In this document: positions 45,681 through 53,366 of the stretch, one piece after another
Layout: every line of letters begins with the position of its first letter
Numbering within the stretch: position 1 is the stretch's first letter
DNA from: Roseicyclus salinarum
GTDB taxonomy: Bacteria; Pseudomonadota; Alphaproteobacteria; Rhodobacterales; Rhodobacteraceae
Direction of reading: 5' to 3'
Length of the DNA: 64,000 bases
NCBI RefSeq assembly: GCF_029624655.1
Contig: NZ_JARRSA010000002.1
Coordinates: 124,001 to 188,000 of the forward strand
Made by a program: the position numbers and the translations under genes
Notes under the pieces: model-generated
Told to the model about the DNA's origin: nothing
Seen by the model: the letters and a program-made list of their open reading frames with translations, nothing else
Databases searched by the model: none

Positions 45681-46559
45681 CTATCCCGGCCAGGCGAAAC
45701 CCTGCGCCGCGCGCACCAGCGCCGCCGTCGCCGGCGCGTGCCTTCGCCCCGGCACCGTGGCAAGCGTCACCTTCCGCGCCACGGCGGGCTCGATCAGCGG
45801 CCGCTGCACCAGTCCTGGCAGGCTCACCGAATACTCCGGCATGAACGCGAAACCGATCCCCGCCAGCACCATGGCCTGCACCCAGTCCTCCCGCTCCGAG
45901 CGGAAGCGGGCGTAAAGCGCGACGCCGTCATCCTCGCAGACCCGCATGACCATCTCGCGCATCTCGCACGACAGGCGGTCGACGTAATCCTCGCCCGACA
46001 GGTCCCGCAGGCTCACCGCGTTCATCTCCCCCAGCCGGTGCTGCGGCGGAATGACCACGACGTAGCGTTCCTCGTAGAGCGGATGGAGTCTGAAGGCCTC
46101 GGCGATGCCGTCGATGTCGGTCAGGATCGCCGCGTCCAGCCGTCCCGCCTCGAGGTCGCGCCGCAGCCTCGCAAGCGGGCCCTCGCTAACGGCAAGCTCG
46201 ATGCCGGGATGCGCCGCGCCGAGCCGCGCGAGAAACCGCGCGAGGCGCATGTGGCCGATCGTGGACAGGACCCCCAGCCTCAGCGGCGCCTTCTCGAGAA
46301 GCCTGAAGCTTTCGGCCAGCGTCCGCGCGGCCTCGGCCTCGTCCGCGATGTGGCGCAGGTGCGGCAGCATCGAGCGCCCGAACTCGCTCAGCGCGACGCG
46401 CCGCCCCTCGCGCAGGAACAGCGCCGCACCCAGATCCTCCTCCAGCGCCTTGATCCCCTTGGTCAGCGCCGGTTGCGTCACGTGGCACTCCTCGGCGGCG
46501 CGCGTGAAGTTGAGTGTCCGCGCCGCCGCCAGCACATAGCGGATCTGCGACATCTCCAT
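45681..46559 (-). CDS. LysR family transcriptional regulator
   Basis: 292 residues from the ATG at 46559. N-terminal winged helix-turn-helix 1-60 (LNFTRAAEECHVTQPALTKGIKALEEDLGAALFLR), then the LysR effector domain (LRLGVLSTIGHMRLARFLARL, GRLDAAILTDID). It is divergent from the small DUF4242 gene at 46716, with a TTCCCC-N7-GGGGAA inverted repeat between them, so it probably regulates that gene and/or itself. Inducer unknown. Confidence 0.93.
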   Translation of the reverse strand: MEMSQIRYVLAAARTLNFTRAAEECHVTQPALTKGIKALEEDLGAALFLREGRRVALSEFGRSMLPHLRHIADEAEAARTLAESFRLLEKAPLRLGVLSTIGHMRLARFLARLGAAHPGIELAVSEGPLARLRRDLEAGRLDAAILTDIDGIAEAFRLHPLYEERYVVVIPPQHRLGEMNAVSLRDLSGEDYVDRLSCEMREMVMRVCEDDGVALYARFRSEREDWVQAMVLAGIGFAFMPEYSVSLPGLVQRPLIEPAVARKVTLATVPGRRHAPATAALVRAAQGFAWPG

Positions 46560-46608
46560 GGGCGTCCCTCCTGCCGCTCCACACCTCAGGCGCAGATCAT
46601 ACCGCATT

Positions 46609-46627
46609 TTCCCCAAACCGTGGGGAA
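46609..46627. promoter_or_regulatory. Inverted repeat, candidate LysR operator
   Basis: TTCCCC-AAACCGT-GGGGAA lies ~50 bp from the LysR start and ~90 bp from the divergent DUF4242 gene. It also fits the loose T-N11-A rule of LysR sites. Confidence 0.5.
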
Positions 46628-46715
46628 TGGAACGATAACGCAATTGCAGTTCCTCCCGGCGACGCGGTGCGGTGCAATGGCCGCGTTGGCAATCTCGATA
46701 CGAGGAGACAGGACA

Positions 46716-46979
46716 ATGCCGGTTTTCATGGTGGAACGCGATCTGAAGGGCATCGCCATGGAGGATCTCGCGGGCGCGCAGCGCGCCGCGATCGCCCAGG
46801 CCGCCGAGATGCGCGGCGCGGGGCAGCGCATCGATTACATCCGCTCGACCTTCGCCCCCGAGGACGGGCGCTGCATGTGCCTGTTCGAGGGCGAAAGCGC
46901 GGCGCAGGTGCAGGCGCTGAACGACGCGGCCGGGCTTCCCTACGCCCGCGTGGTGCCCGCGCTCGACCTCACGCCCTGA
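46716..46979 (+). CDS. DUF4242 family small protein
   Basis: 87 residues: starts MPVFMVERDLKGIAME and contains YIRSTFAPEDGRCMCLFEG and AGLPYARVVPALDL, the DUF4242 pattern (annotated as nickel-binding or SCO4226-like in other bacteria). Dimeric ferredoxin-like fold expected. Ribosome site GGAGACAGGAC. Divergent from the LysR regulator, which probably controls it. Confidence 0.82.
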   Translation: MPVFMVERDLKGIAMEDLAGAQRAAIAQAAEMRGAGQRIDYIRSTFAPEDGRCMCLFEGESAAQVQALNDAAGLPYARVVPALDLTP

Positions 46980-47030
46980 CCCGCGCGAGGCCTCTATACT
47001 CCTGGGCGTGGCCGCCATAACGTCGCGGCC

Positions 47031-48245
47031 ATGTCCGTGCTCGACTCCCGCATTTCATGGCGCCGCCTCGGCCTGTCGCTCGCGCTTTCGCTTGTCGGCA
47101 ACGCGGGGATGTGGGCGATCATCGTCATCCTGCCAGCCGTCGAGGCCGAGTTCGGCGTCGACCGCGCCTCGGCCGCGCTGCCCTACACGCTGACGATGGC
47201 GGGATTCGCGCTCGGCAACTGGGTGATCGGCCGCTGGGTCGACCGCCACGGCGTCGCCCGCGTGCTGGCCGTCGCGGCGCTCCTGATGGGCGTCTCGTTC
47301 GCGGGCGCCGCCGCCGCGCCCGACATCGCCACGCTCTGCGCGCTGCAATTCGCCATCGGCTTCGCCACGGCGGCAAGCTTCGGGCCCCTCATCGCCGACG
47401 TGAGCCAGTGGTTCCTGCGCCGCCGGGGCATCGCGGTGGCGATCATCGCGTCGGGGAACTACCTGTCGGGGGCGATCTGGCCGCTGATCCTGGCCGACAT
47501 CCTCGCGGGCCCCGGCTGGCGCACGGCCTACCTCGTCATCGCCGCCTCCGCGATCCTCGTGATGCTGCCATTGACCTTCGCGCTGCGCCGCCAGCTCCCC
47601 GACGAGGCGATCCACGCCTCCACCGCCGCCGCCGCGCTGCGCCAGCAGTCCGCGGGGCTGTCGCCCGTCACGCTGGTCTGGCTTCTGGCCGCGGCCGGCG
47701 TCGCGTGCTGCGTGGCGATGTCGATGCCGCAAGTGCACATCGTCGCCTATTGCGTGGACCTCGGCTACGGCCCCGCCGTCGGCGCCGAGATGCTCTCGCT
47801 CATGCTCATGGGCGGCGTCGTCTCGCGGCTGGTGTCGGGGCTGCTGGCCGACAGGCTCGGCGGCGTGCCGACGCTCCTCATCGGCTCCACGCTGCAGATG
47901 CTCGCGCTGTTCCTCTACCTGCCCACCTCGGGGCTCGCGCCGCTCTATGCCGTGTCGCTGGTCTTCGGGCTGGCGCAGGGCGGCATCGTGCCGTCCTACG
48001 CGATCATCGTCCGGGAATACCTGCCGCCGAAGGAGGCGGGGGCGCGGGTCGGCTTCGTCATCATGGCCACCATCGTCGGCATGGCGCTCGGGGGCTGGAT
48101 GTCGGGATGGATCTACGACGTCACCGGCTCCTACGCCTGGGCCTTCCTGAACGGCATCGCCTTCAACGCGGTGAACGTCGCGATCATGCTCATGATCCTC
48201 CTGCGCTCGCGTCCGCGCAGTCCCGGCGCCGCCGTCCCTGCCTGA
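47031..48245 (+). CDS. Major facilitator superfamily transporter
   Basis: 404 residues with twelve hydrophobic segments. Early loop [13 protein letters not shown] matches the MFS loop-2 motif. The composition ([49 protein letters not shown]) resembles monocarboxylate/oxalate-type MFS carriers. Substrate unknown. It follows the DUF4242 gene by 51 bp on the same strand, so shared control by the LysR protein is possible. Confidence 0.9.
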   Translation: MSVLDSRISWRRLGLSLALSLVGNAGMWAIIVILPAVEAEFGVDRASAALPYTLTMAGFALGNWVIGRWVDRHGVARVLAVAALLMGVSFAGAAAAPDIATLCALQFAIGFATAASFGPLIADVSQWFLRRRGIAVAIIASGNYLSGAIWPLILADILAGPGWRTAYLVIAASAILVMLPLTFALRRQLPDEAIHASTAAAALRQQSAGLSPVTLVWLLAAAGVACCVAMSMPQVHIVAYCVDLGYGPAVGAEMLSLMLMGGVVSRLVSGLLADRLGGVPTLLIGSTLQMLALFLYLPTSGLAPLYAVSLVFGLAQGGIVPSYAIIVREYLPPKEAGARVGFVIMATIVGMALGGWMSGWIYDVTGSYAWAFLNGIAFNAVNVAIMLMILLRSRPRSPGAAVPA

Positions 48246-48249
48246 GCCT

Positions 48250-48318
48250 CCTTCATCTTTCCCGAAAATACCGCCGGGGGGAGGGCCGAAAGGCCCCGGG
48301 GGGCAGCGCCCCCCGTCC
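48250..48318 (+). repeat. Rhodobacteraceae-type palindromic intergenic repeat, copy B
   Basis: CTTCATCTTTCCCGAAAATA head, GAGGGCCGAAAGGCCC hairpin, then GGGGGGCAGCGCCCCCC hairpin. It lies just after the MFS stop and downstream of slyX on the other strand, where the two hairpins could also end transcription. Confidence 0.75.
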
Positions 48319-48324
48319 ATGGCC

Positions 48325-48528
48325 CTACCAGTGCGGCGGCTTCTGATCGGCAAGCGGGACCTGCCCGCCCGCGTCTGCCTCGCGTTCGGCCTCACGCGCC
48401 ATCAGCGTCTGGACCCGCGAGGTCAGCCGCGCGATCTCGGCATCCTGCCGCGCGACGACGTCCGACAGGTCGTCCACCGTGCGCACGAGATGCGCCAGCA
48501 CTTCCTCGAGATCGTTCCTGTCGCTCAT
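48325..48528 (-). CDS. slyX: SlyX family protein
   Basis: 67 residues. A short coiled-coil ([29 protein letters not shown]) with a C-terminal [10 protein letters not shown]; the PPHW ending is diagnostic of SlyX. Function unknown in all bacteria. Divergent from hisS. Confidence 0.88.
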   Translation of the reverse strand: MSDRNDLEEVLAHLVRTVDDLSDVVARQDAEIARLTSRVQTLMAREAEREADAGGQVPLADQKPPHW

Positions 48529-48633
48529 CTCACCCCTCCTTGCGGACCGCCATGGGCGGCTCCGGCCGCCTTGCCCCGCCCGCGCCCCTCGGATAGACGG
48601 GCCGCGTCAGGAAAGACAAGGCATCCCGACCCC

Positions 48634-50130
48634 ATGGCCAAGACCAAGAAACAGCCCCGACCGAAGGCGGAGACGCCAAAGGGCTTCCAGGACCATTTCG
48701 GCGCCGAGGTCACCGAGCGCAACGCCATGCTGGCGAAGATCGCCGCGGTCTACGACCGCTACGGCTTCGATCCGCTGGAGACCTCCGCCGTGGAAACGGT
48801 CGAGGCGCTGGGCAAGTTCCTTCCCGACGTGGACCGGCCGAACGCGGGCGTCTTCGCGTTCCGCGAGGATGGCGACGCCGACGAGGACGGGACCTGGCTC
48901 GCGCTGCGCTACGACATGACCGCGCCTCTCGCCCGCGTCGCGGCGCAGTTCCGCAACGACCTGCCGAACCCCTACCGCCGCTACACGATGGGCCCCGTCT
49001 GGCGCAACGAGAAGCCGGGGCCGGGGCGGTTCCGGCAGTTCTATCAATGCGATGCCGACACGGTGGGCGCGGCTTCGGTCGCCGCCGACGCCGAGATCTG
49101 CGCCATGCTCGCCGAGACGCTGGAGGCCGTGGGCATCCCGCGCGGCGACTACATCGTGCGCGTGAACAACCGAAAGGTCCTGAATGGCGTCCTCGAGGTC
49201 GCGGGCCTTTCGGGCGAGGACAAGGCCCACGCGCGCGGCATCGTCCTGCGCGCCATCGACAAGCTCGACAAGTTCGGACCCGAGGGGGTGCGCCTCCTGC
49301 TCGGCAAGGGCCGCATGGACGACAGCGGCGACTTCACCGAAGGCGCCGGCCTGTCGGAGGCGCAGACCGACACGATCATGGGCTTCATGGACGCCCGGCG
49401 CGCGGACGGGCATGCCACCGTGGCCCGGCTGCACGAGCTGGTGGCGGGCTCGCCGACGGGTCTCGAGGGCGTGACCGAGCTGGAGACCATCGCCGAGCTT
49501 CTCGCGGCGCAGGGCTACGGTCCCGACCGCATCGTCATCGACCCTTCCGTCGTGCGCGGTCTCGGATACTACACCGGCCCCGTCTACGAGGCGGAGCTGA
49601 CCTTCGAGATCACCGACGAGAAGGGCCGCCCGCGGCAGTTCGGCTCGGTGGCCGGGGGCGGGCGCTACGACGACCTCGTCAAGCGCTTCACCGGGCAGGA
49701 GGTGCCCGCCACGGGCATTTCCATCGGCGTCGACCGCCTTCTGGCCGCGCTGCGCGCCACGGGCCGCGTCTCGGGGACCACCCCTGGCCCGGTCGTCGTG
49801 ACCGTCATGGACCGCGACCGCATGGCCGACTACCAGGCGATGGCCGCCGAGCTGCGCGCCGCCGGCATCCGGGCCGAGGTCTATCTCGGCAATCCGAAGA
49901 ATTTCGGCAACCAGCTGAAATACGCGGACAAGCGGTCCAGCCCCGTCGCCGTCATCCAGGGCTCCGACGAGGCCGCGCGCGGGGTCGTCCAGCTCAAGGA
50001 CCTGATCCTCGGCGCGAAGCTGGCCGAGGATGCAACGCTCGAGGAATGGAAGAGCCAGCCCGCCCAGACCGAGGCCGCACGCGCGGATCTCGTGGCCGGC
50101 GTGAGGGCGCTTCTGGACCGGCACGCGTGA
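48634..50130 (+). CDS. hisS: Histidine-tRNA ligase
   Basis: 498 residues from the ATG at 48634; the longer open frame has no conserved sequence before MAKTKKQ. Class II motifs: [14 protein letters not shown], the motif-2 segment [20 protein letters not shown], and the HisRS-specific [12 protein letters not shown] near 307-318; the anticodon-binding domain lies at the C-terminus. It charges tRNA-His. It is followed by hisZ with a GTGA overlap. Confidence 0.95.
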   Translation: MAKTKKQPRPKAETPKGFQDHFGAEVTERNAMLAKIAAVYDRYGFDPLETSAVETVEALGKFLPDVDRPNAGVFAFREDGDADEDGTWLALRYDMTAPLARVAAQFRNDLPNPYRRYTMGPVWRNEKPGPGRFRQFYQCDADTVGAASVAADAEICAMLAETLEAVGIPRGDYIVRVNNRKVLNGVLEVAGLSGEDKAHARGIVLRAIDKLDKFGPEGVRLLLGKGRMDDSGDFTEGAGLSEAQTDTIMGFMDARRADGHATVARLHELVAGSPTGLEGVTELETIAELLAAQGYGPDRIVIDPSVVRGLGYYTGPVYEAELTFEITDEKGRPRQFGSVAGGGRYDDLVKRFTGQEVPATGISIGVDRLLAALRATGRVSGTTPGPVVVTVMDRDRMADYQAMAAELRAAGIRAEVYLGNPKNFGNQLKYADKRSSPVAVIQGSDEAARGVVQLKDLILGAKLAEDATLEEWKSQPAQTEAARADLVAGVRALLDRHA

Positions 50131-51251
50131 CGCCCAAGGCCGACATCCGCGCCGAGGCCGAGGCGCTGCGCGACGTCTTCACGCGCGCCGGAGCGACGCC
50201 CGTGGAGGCGCCGTTGATGCTGTCGGCCGACCTTCTGCTCGACCTCTACGGCGAGGACATCCGCGCCCGCGCCTACACCACCGATGATCCCGACCGCGGC
50301 GAGATGATGCTTCGCCCCGACTTCACCGTGCCGGTGGTGCAGGCGCACATGGCCCGCGCCGCCCGCGGCCGGGGCGCCGAGCCCGCGTGCTACACCTATC
50401 TCGGCGAGGTCTTCCGCAAGCAGCCGGCCGGGTCGGGCCGGCCGTCGGAATACCTCCAGCTCGGCTTCGAGCGGTTCGGCGACGGCGACCCCGCGCGTGC
50501 CGACGCCGCGGTCTTCGCCCTGTTCCACGAGGCGTTGGCGGGGCTGAACCTTCGGGCCGTCACCGGTGACATGGGCATTCTTCTGGCGGCCATCGAGTGC
50601 CTGTCCACGACGCCCGTGCGCAAGGCCGCGCTCAGGCGGCATGTCTGGCGTCCGCGCCGCTTCCGCGCGCTGCTGGAGCGCTACACCGGGCGCAGGCCGC
50701 CGCCCGCGGGTCGGGCCGAGCTGCTGGCGAAGGTGGCCGAGGCGGGCCTCGACGCGGTCATCGACGCGGCGGGCGTGGAGACCGGCCTGCGCTCCCGGAG
50801 CGAGATCGCGGCCCGCGTCGCGCATCTTCGCGCCGATGCCCGCACGCCGCCCATCGCCGCCACCGAGGCCGAGGCGCTGTCCGCGATCCTGAACCTCGAG
50901 GCCAGTCTGCCCGACGCCTGCGGGCGGTTGCGCGACCTCGAGGGGGACCTGCCGGGCCTCGCCCCCGCGGTCGATCGCTTCGCCGCGCGGATCACGGCGC
51001 TCGAGGCGGCCGGGCTCGACCCCGCCGCGCTGCCGTTCGAGGCAAGCTTCGGACGCACGACGATGGAATACTACGACGGTTTCGTCTTCGGCTTCCTCGC
51101 CGAGGGGCGTCCCGACATGCCGCCCGTCGCCACCGGCGGCCGCTACGACGCGCTGACCGCGATCGTGGGGCAGGGCGCGGCGATCCCGGCGGTCGGTGGC
51201 GTGATCCGCCCGGAACTGGTGCACGAGCTGCGCGGGGGCGCGCGGTCATGA
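50127..51251 (+). CDS. hisZ: ATP phosphoribosyltransferase regulatory subunit
   Basis: 374 residues from a GTG overlapping the hisS stop. It has the histidyl-tRNA-synthetase-like fold ([38 protein letters not shown]), but no GLGYYTG motif and no anticodon domain, so it does not charge tRNA. HisZ forms the octameric complex with short-form HisG and gives histidine feedback control. Coupled by ATGA overlap to hisG. Confidence 0.93.
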   Translation: MTPKADIRAEAEALRDVFTRAGATPVEAPLMLSADLLLDLYGEDIRARAYTTDDPDRGEMMLRPDFTVPVVQAHMARAARGRGAEPACYTYLGEVFRKQPAGSGRPSEYLQLGFERFGDGDPARADAAVFALFHEALAGLNLRAVTGDMGILLAAIECLSTTPVRKAALRRHVWRPRRFRALLERYTGRRPPPAGRAELLAKVAEAGLDAVIDAAGVETGLRSRSEIAARVAHLRADARTPPIAATEAEALSAILNLEASLPDACGRLRDLEGDLPGLAPAVDRFAARITALEAAGLDPAALPFEASFGRTTMEYYDGFVFGFLAEGRPDMPPVATGGRYDALTAIVGQGAAIPAVGGVIRPELVHELRGGARS

Positions 51252-51943
51252 CGCTGCGCCTAGGCATACCGTCCAAGGGCCGCCTGATGGACAAGACCTT
51301 CGACTGGTTTGCCGCGCACGGGCTGTCGATGCGGCGGACCGGATCGGACCGCGACTACGCCGCCGCCGTCGATGGCGCCGACGTCGAGCTTCGGCTGCTG
51401 GCCGCCGGCGAGATCCCGCGCGAGCTTGCCGCGGGGCGCATTCACCTCGGCGTCACCGGGTCGGACCTCGTGCAGGAGCGCATCCCCGCCTGGGACCAGG
51501 CGGTCGAACGGCTTGCGCCGCTTGGCTTCGGCCATGCGGACCTGATCCTGGCGGTTCCGGTGTCGTGGGTCGATGTCCTGACGCTGGACGATCTGGATGC
51601 CGTGGCGGCCGAGTTCCGGGCGCGTCACGGATATCGCCTGCGGATCGCGACGAAGTATCACCGGCTGGTGCGCGAATTCCTGCGCGAGGCGGGCGTGGCC
51701 GATTATCGCCTCGTCGACAGCCAGGGCGCGACGGAGGGCACGGTGGCCCACGGCACGGCCGAGGCCATCGCCGACATCACCTCGACCGGCGAGACGTTGC
51801 GGGCGAACCACCTGCGGCCGCTCGCGGACGGGCTGATCCACCGCAGCGAGGCGACGCTGTTCCGCTCGCGGGTCGCGGACTGGGACGCGGCTGCGGTCGA
51901 CGCCTTCGGCCACGTCCTCGACCGGCTGGACCTGAAGTCCTGA
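51248..51943 (+). CDS. hisG: ATP phosphoribosyltransferase catalytic subunit (short form)
   Basis: 231 residues, the short HisG that lacks the regulatory C-terminal domain and requires HisZ. Opens with LRLGIPSKGRLMDKT; phosphoribosyl-binding region DSQGATEGTVAHGTAEAIADITSTG. First committed step of histidine synthesis. The ATG lies inside the end of hisZ. A strong hairpin follows at 51956. Confidence 0.94.
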   Translation: MTLRLGIPSKGRLMDKTFDWFAAHGLSMRRTGSDRDYAAAVDGADVELRLLAAGEIPRELAAGRIHLGVTGSDLVQERIPAWDQAVERLAPLGFGHADLILAVPVSWVDVLTLDDLDAVAAEFRARHGYRLRIATKYHRLVREFLREAGVADYRLVDSQGATEGTVAHGTAEAIADITSTGETLRANHLRPLADGLIHRSEATLFRSRVADWDAAAVDAFGHVLDRLDLKS

Positions 51944-51955
51944 ACGCCCGAGGGG

Positions 51956-51981
51956 CCGGGCGCGACGAAGGCCGCGCCCGG
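51956..51981. terminator. Hairpin between convergent hisG and VPLPA-CTERM genes
   Basis: CCGGGCGCG (51956-51964) pairs with CGCGCCCGG (51973-51981) across an 8-base loop, 13 bp after the hisG stop. No clear T run, so possibly bidirectional or only an RNA-stabilising stem. Confidence 0.5.
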
Positions 51982-51994
51982 TGTCGTCGCAGGC

Positions 51995-52729
51995 TCAGCC
52001 CTTGCGCCGGCGCATGAGGGCGAGGCCGCCAAGTCCGCCCAGCAAGAGGACCGCCGAGGCCGGCAGCGGCACTGCCGAGATCTCGGCCGCACCCACCGGC
52101 AGGGTCGCGACGTAGCCGGGGCCTCGCTGCAGGCCGTTGTCGAAGTTCGCGTCGACGAAACCGCCGTGGATGACGTATTCGCGCAGGTCGAGCGGAAAGA
52201 GATCCCGGGCCGTGTAGTCCCGGCCCGAGACCGTGCTGAAGATCGGGCCGTTCTCGGGGGTGTCTGACATCAGGTCATAGGTGATGTCGTAGGTCACGCG
52301 GCCCGCGTCGTCCGCGAAGGGGCCGTTGTGGTTGCTGGCCGGCGTCGGGTTCTCCTCGAGCGACAGAAGCACGTCGCCATACTGGTCGAAGCCCTCGAAC
52401 ACGTCGACGAAGCCGTCACCGTTGCTGCCGTTGGCGATGTCGTCCTCGGCCATGGTCGGCGTGACGGAATTCCGTGGCGTGCCATCCTCGTTGAAGCGTC
52501 CATGGATGTGGTTCACGTGCGGCATCAGGGGCACGAGCCCCATGATGTCGGCGCGCACGCGAAGCGTCTGGGCGCGGGTGTCGTGGTCGAACAGGACCAG
52601 TCCGCTGACGCCGGACCGGTTCAGTTCCTGAACCACGGCCTCGTATTTCAGCACGACCGCCGAGGCCGGCGCGGCGAGCGACGCCACTGCGGCGGCGAGT
52701 GCGATGATTTTCCCTGTGGACATGGGCAT
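51995..52729 (-). CDS. CHRD-like exported protein with VPLPA-CTERM sorting signal
   Basis: 244 residues; GGAGG just before the ATG. Signal peptide ~1-24. The central part (VNHIHGRFNEDGTP, SGRDYTARDLFPL) resembles CHRD/spondin-like superoxide-dismutase-fold domains with paired histidines. The C-terminus is VPLPASAVLLLGGLGGLA followed by MRRRKG: a VPLPA motif, a single membrane helix and a basic end, the sorting tag handled by exosortase systems. No exosortase gene is in this window. Confidence 0.82.
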   Translation of the reverse strand: MPMSTGKIIALAAAVASLAAPASAVVLKYEAVVQELNRSGVSGLVLFDHDTRAQTLRVRADIMGLVPLMPHVNHIHGRFNEDGTPRNSVTPTMAEDDIANGSNGDGFVDVFEGFDQYGDVLLSLEENPTPASNHNGPFADDAGRVTYDITYDLMSDTPENGPIFSTVSGRDYTARDLFPLDLREYVIHGGFVDANFDNGLQRGPGYVATLPVGAAEISAVPLPASAVLLLGGLGGLALMRRRKG

Positions 52730-52841
52730 CTTGCCTCCATTCGGTTCCTGACGGCAGGACAGCCGCCAGTGAAGCCACGAGCGCGCACGACCGTTGGTTT
52801 CAGCGAATGTGGATTTTTTAAGGCGGGGCCTGTCGGCGGCG

Positions 52842-53270
52842 TCAGAGAACGCCGATCTCGGCGAGGGCGGATTGCAGCGCGGGGGGCAAAGCCTCTTCCT
52901 GCGCGCGGCCCTTGGGCAGGTCGCGCGGGGCGTCCTCGGGCTTGAGGTAGCGCCAGCCCTGGAACGGGCGCCTTGGCGTCGCGGCCACCGCGATCGCCTC
53001 GGGGTCGAGGACGATCCCGCAGCGCAGGACGCCGTCGCCGCCTGCCACCTCGTCGAGGCGCAGGACGCGCTGGCGGCACAGCACCAGCCCCTTGAACACC
53101 CAGTAGAGCGATCCGCCCGAAAGAACCTCGTCGGCGCGCTTTGGCCACATGCGGGTGACGTGGCGCGGCAGGCCGTCGGGGCCTTGCGCCCTTGGGTTCG
53201 CCTGCCACGCCATCAGGTCCTCGACACGCTCCGCGCCGACGCACAGCTTGATGAGATTTACATGTTCCAT
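52842..53270 (-). CDS. DUF1489 family protein
   Basis: 142 residues from the ATG at 53270 (MEHVNLIKLCVGAE). It contains HVTRMWPKRADEVL, GSLYWVFKG and GIVLDPEAIAV...RPFQGWRYL, the DUF1489 pattern of alphaproteobacteria. Function unknown. Divergent from nrdJ. Confidence 0.85.
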   Translation of the reverse strand: MEHVNLIKLCVGAERVEDLMAWQANPRAQGPDGLPRHVTRMWPKRADEVLSGGSLYWVFKGLVLCRQRVLRLDEVAGGDGVLRCGIVLDPEAIAVAATPRRPFQGWRYLKPEDAPRDLPKGRAQEEALPPALQSALAEIGVL

Positions 53271-53281
53271 CGAATCCCCGC

Positions 53282-53297
53282 TCGCCATATATTGTAT
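53282..53297. promoter_or_regulatory. Candidate NrdR box upstream of nrdJ
   Basis: A 16-base site centred on ATATAT (53287-53292) matches the ACACWATATATWGTGT consensus at about 12 positions. It is 70 bp before the nrdJ ATG in an otherwise GC-rich divergent gap. A separate TGTGG-N6-CCACA palindrome lies at 53324-53339. Only one clear box is visible where two are usual. Confidence 0.35.
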
Positions 53298-53366
53298 TGT
53301 CCGCGCAGATGCATTCAAGCCGTTGTGGCGATTTCCACAGCCTGTTCACCATGGAGACCAGTCCCG

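Noticed and set aside
41285-45763. A ~1490-codon open frame on the minus strand opposite dnaE
   Set aside because: It is the antisense shadow of GC-rich dnaE codons: the composition is Arg/Gly/His/Leu-heavy, there is no domain, and the plus-strand DnaE is complete.
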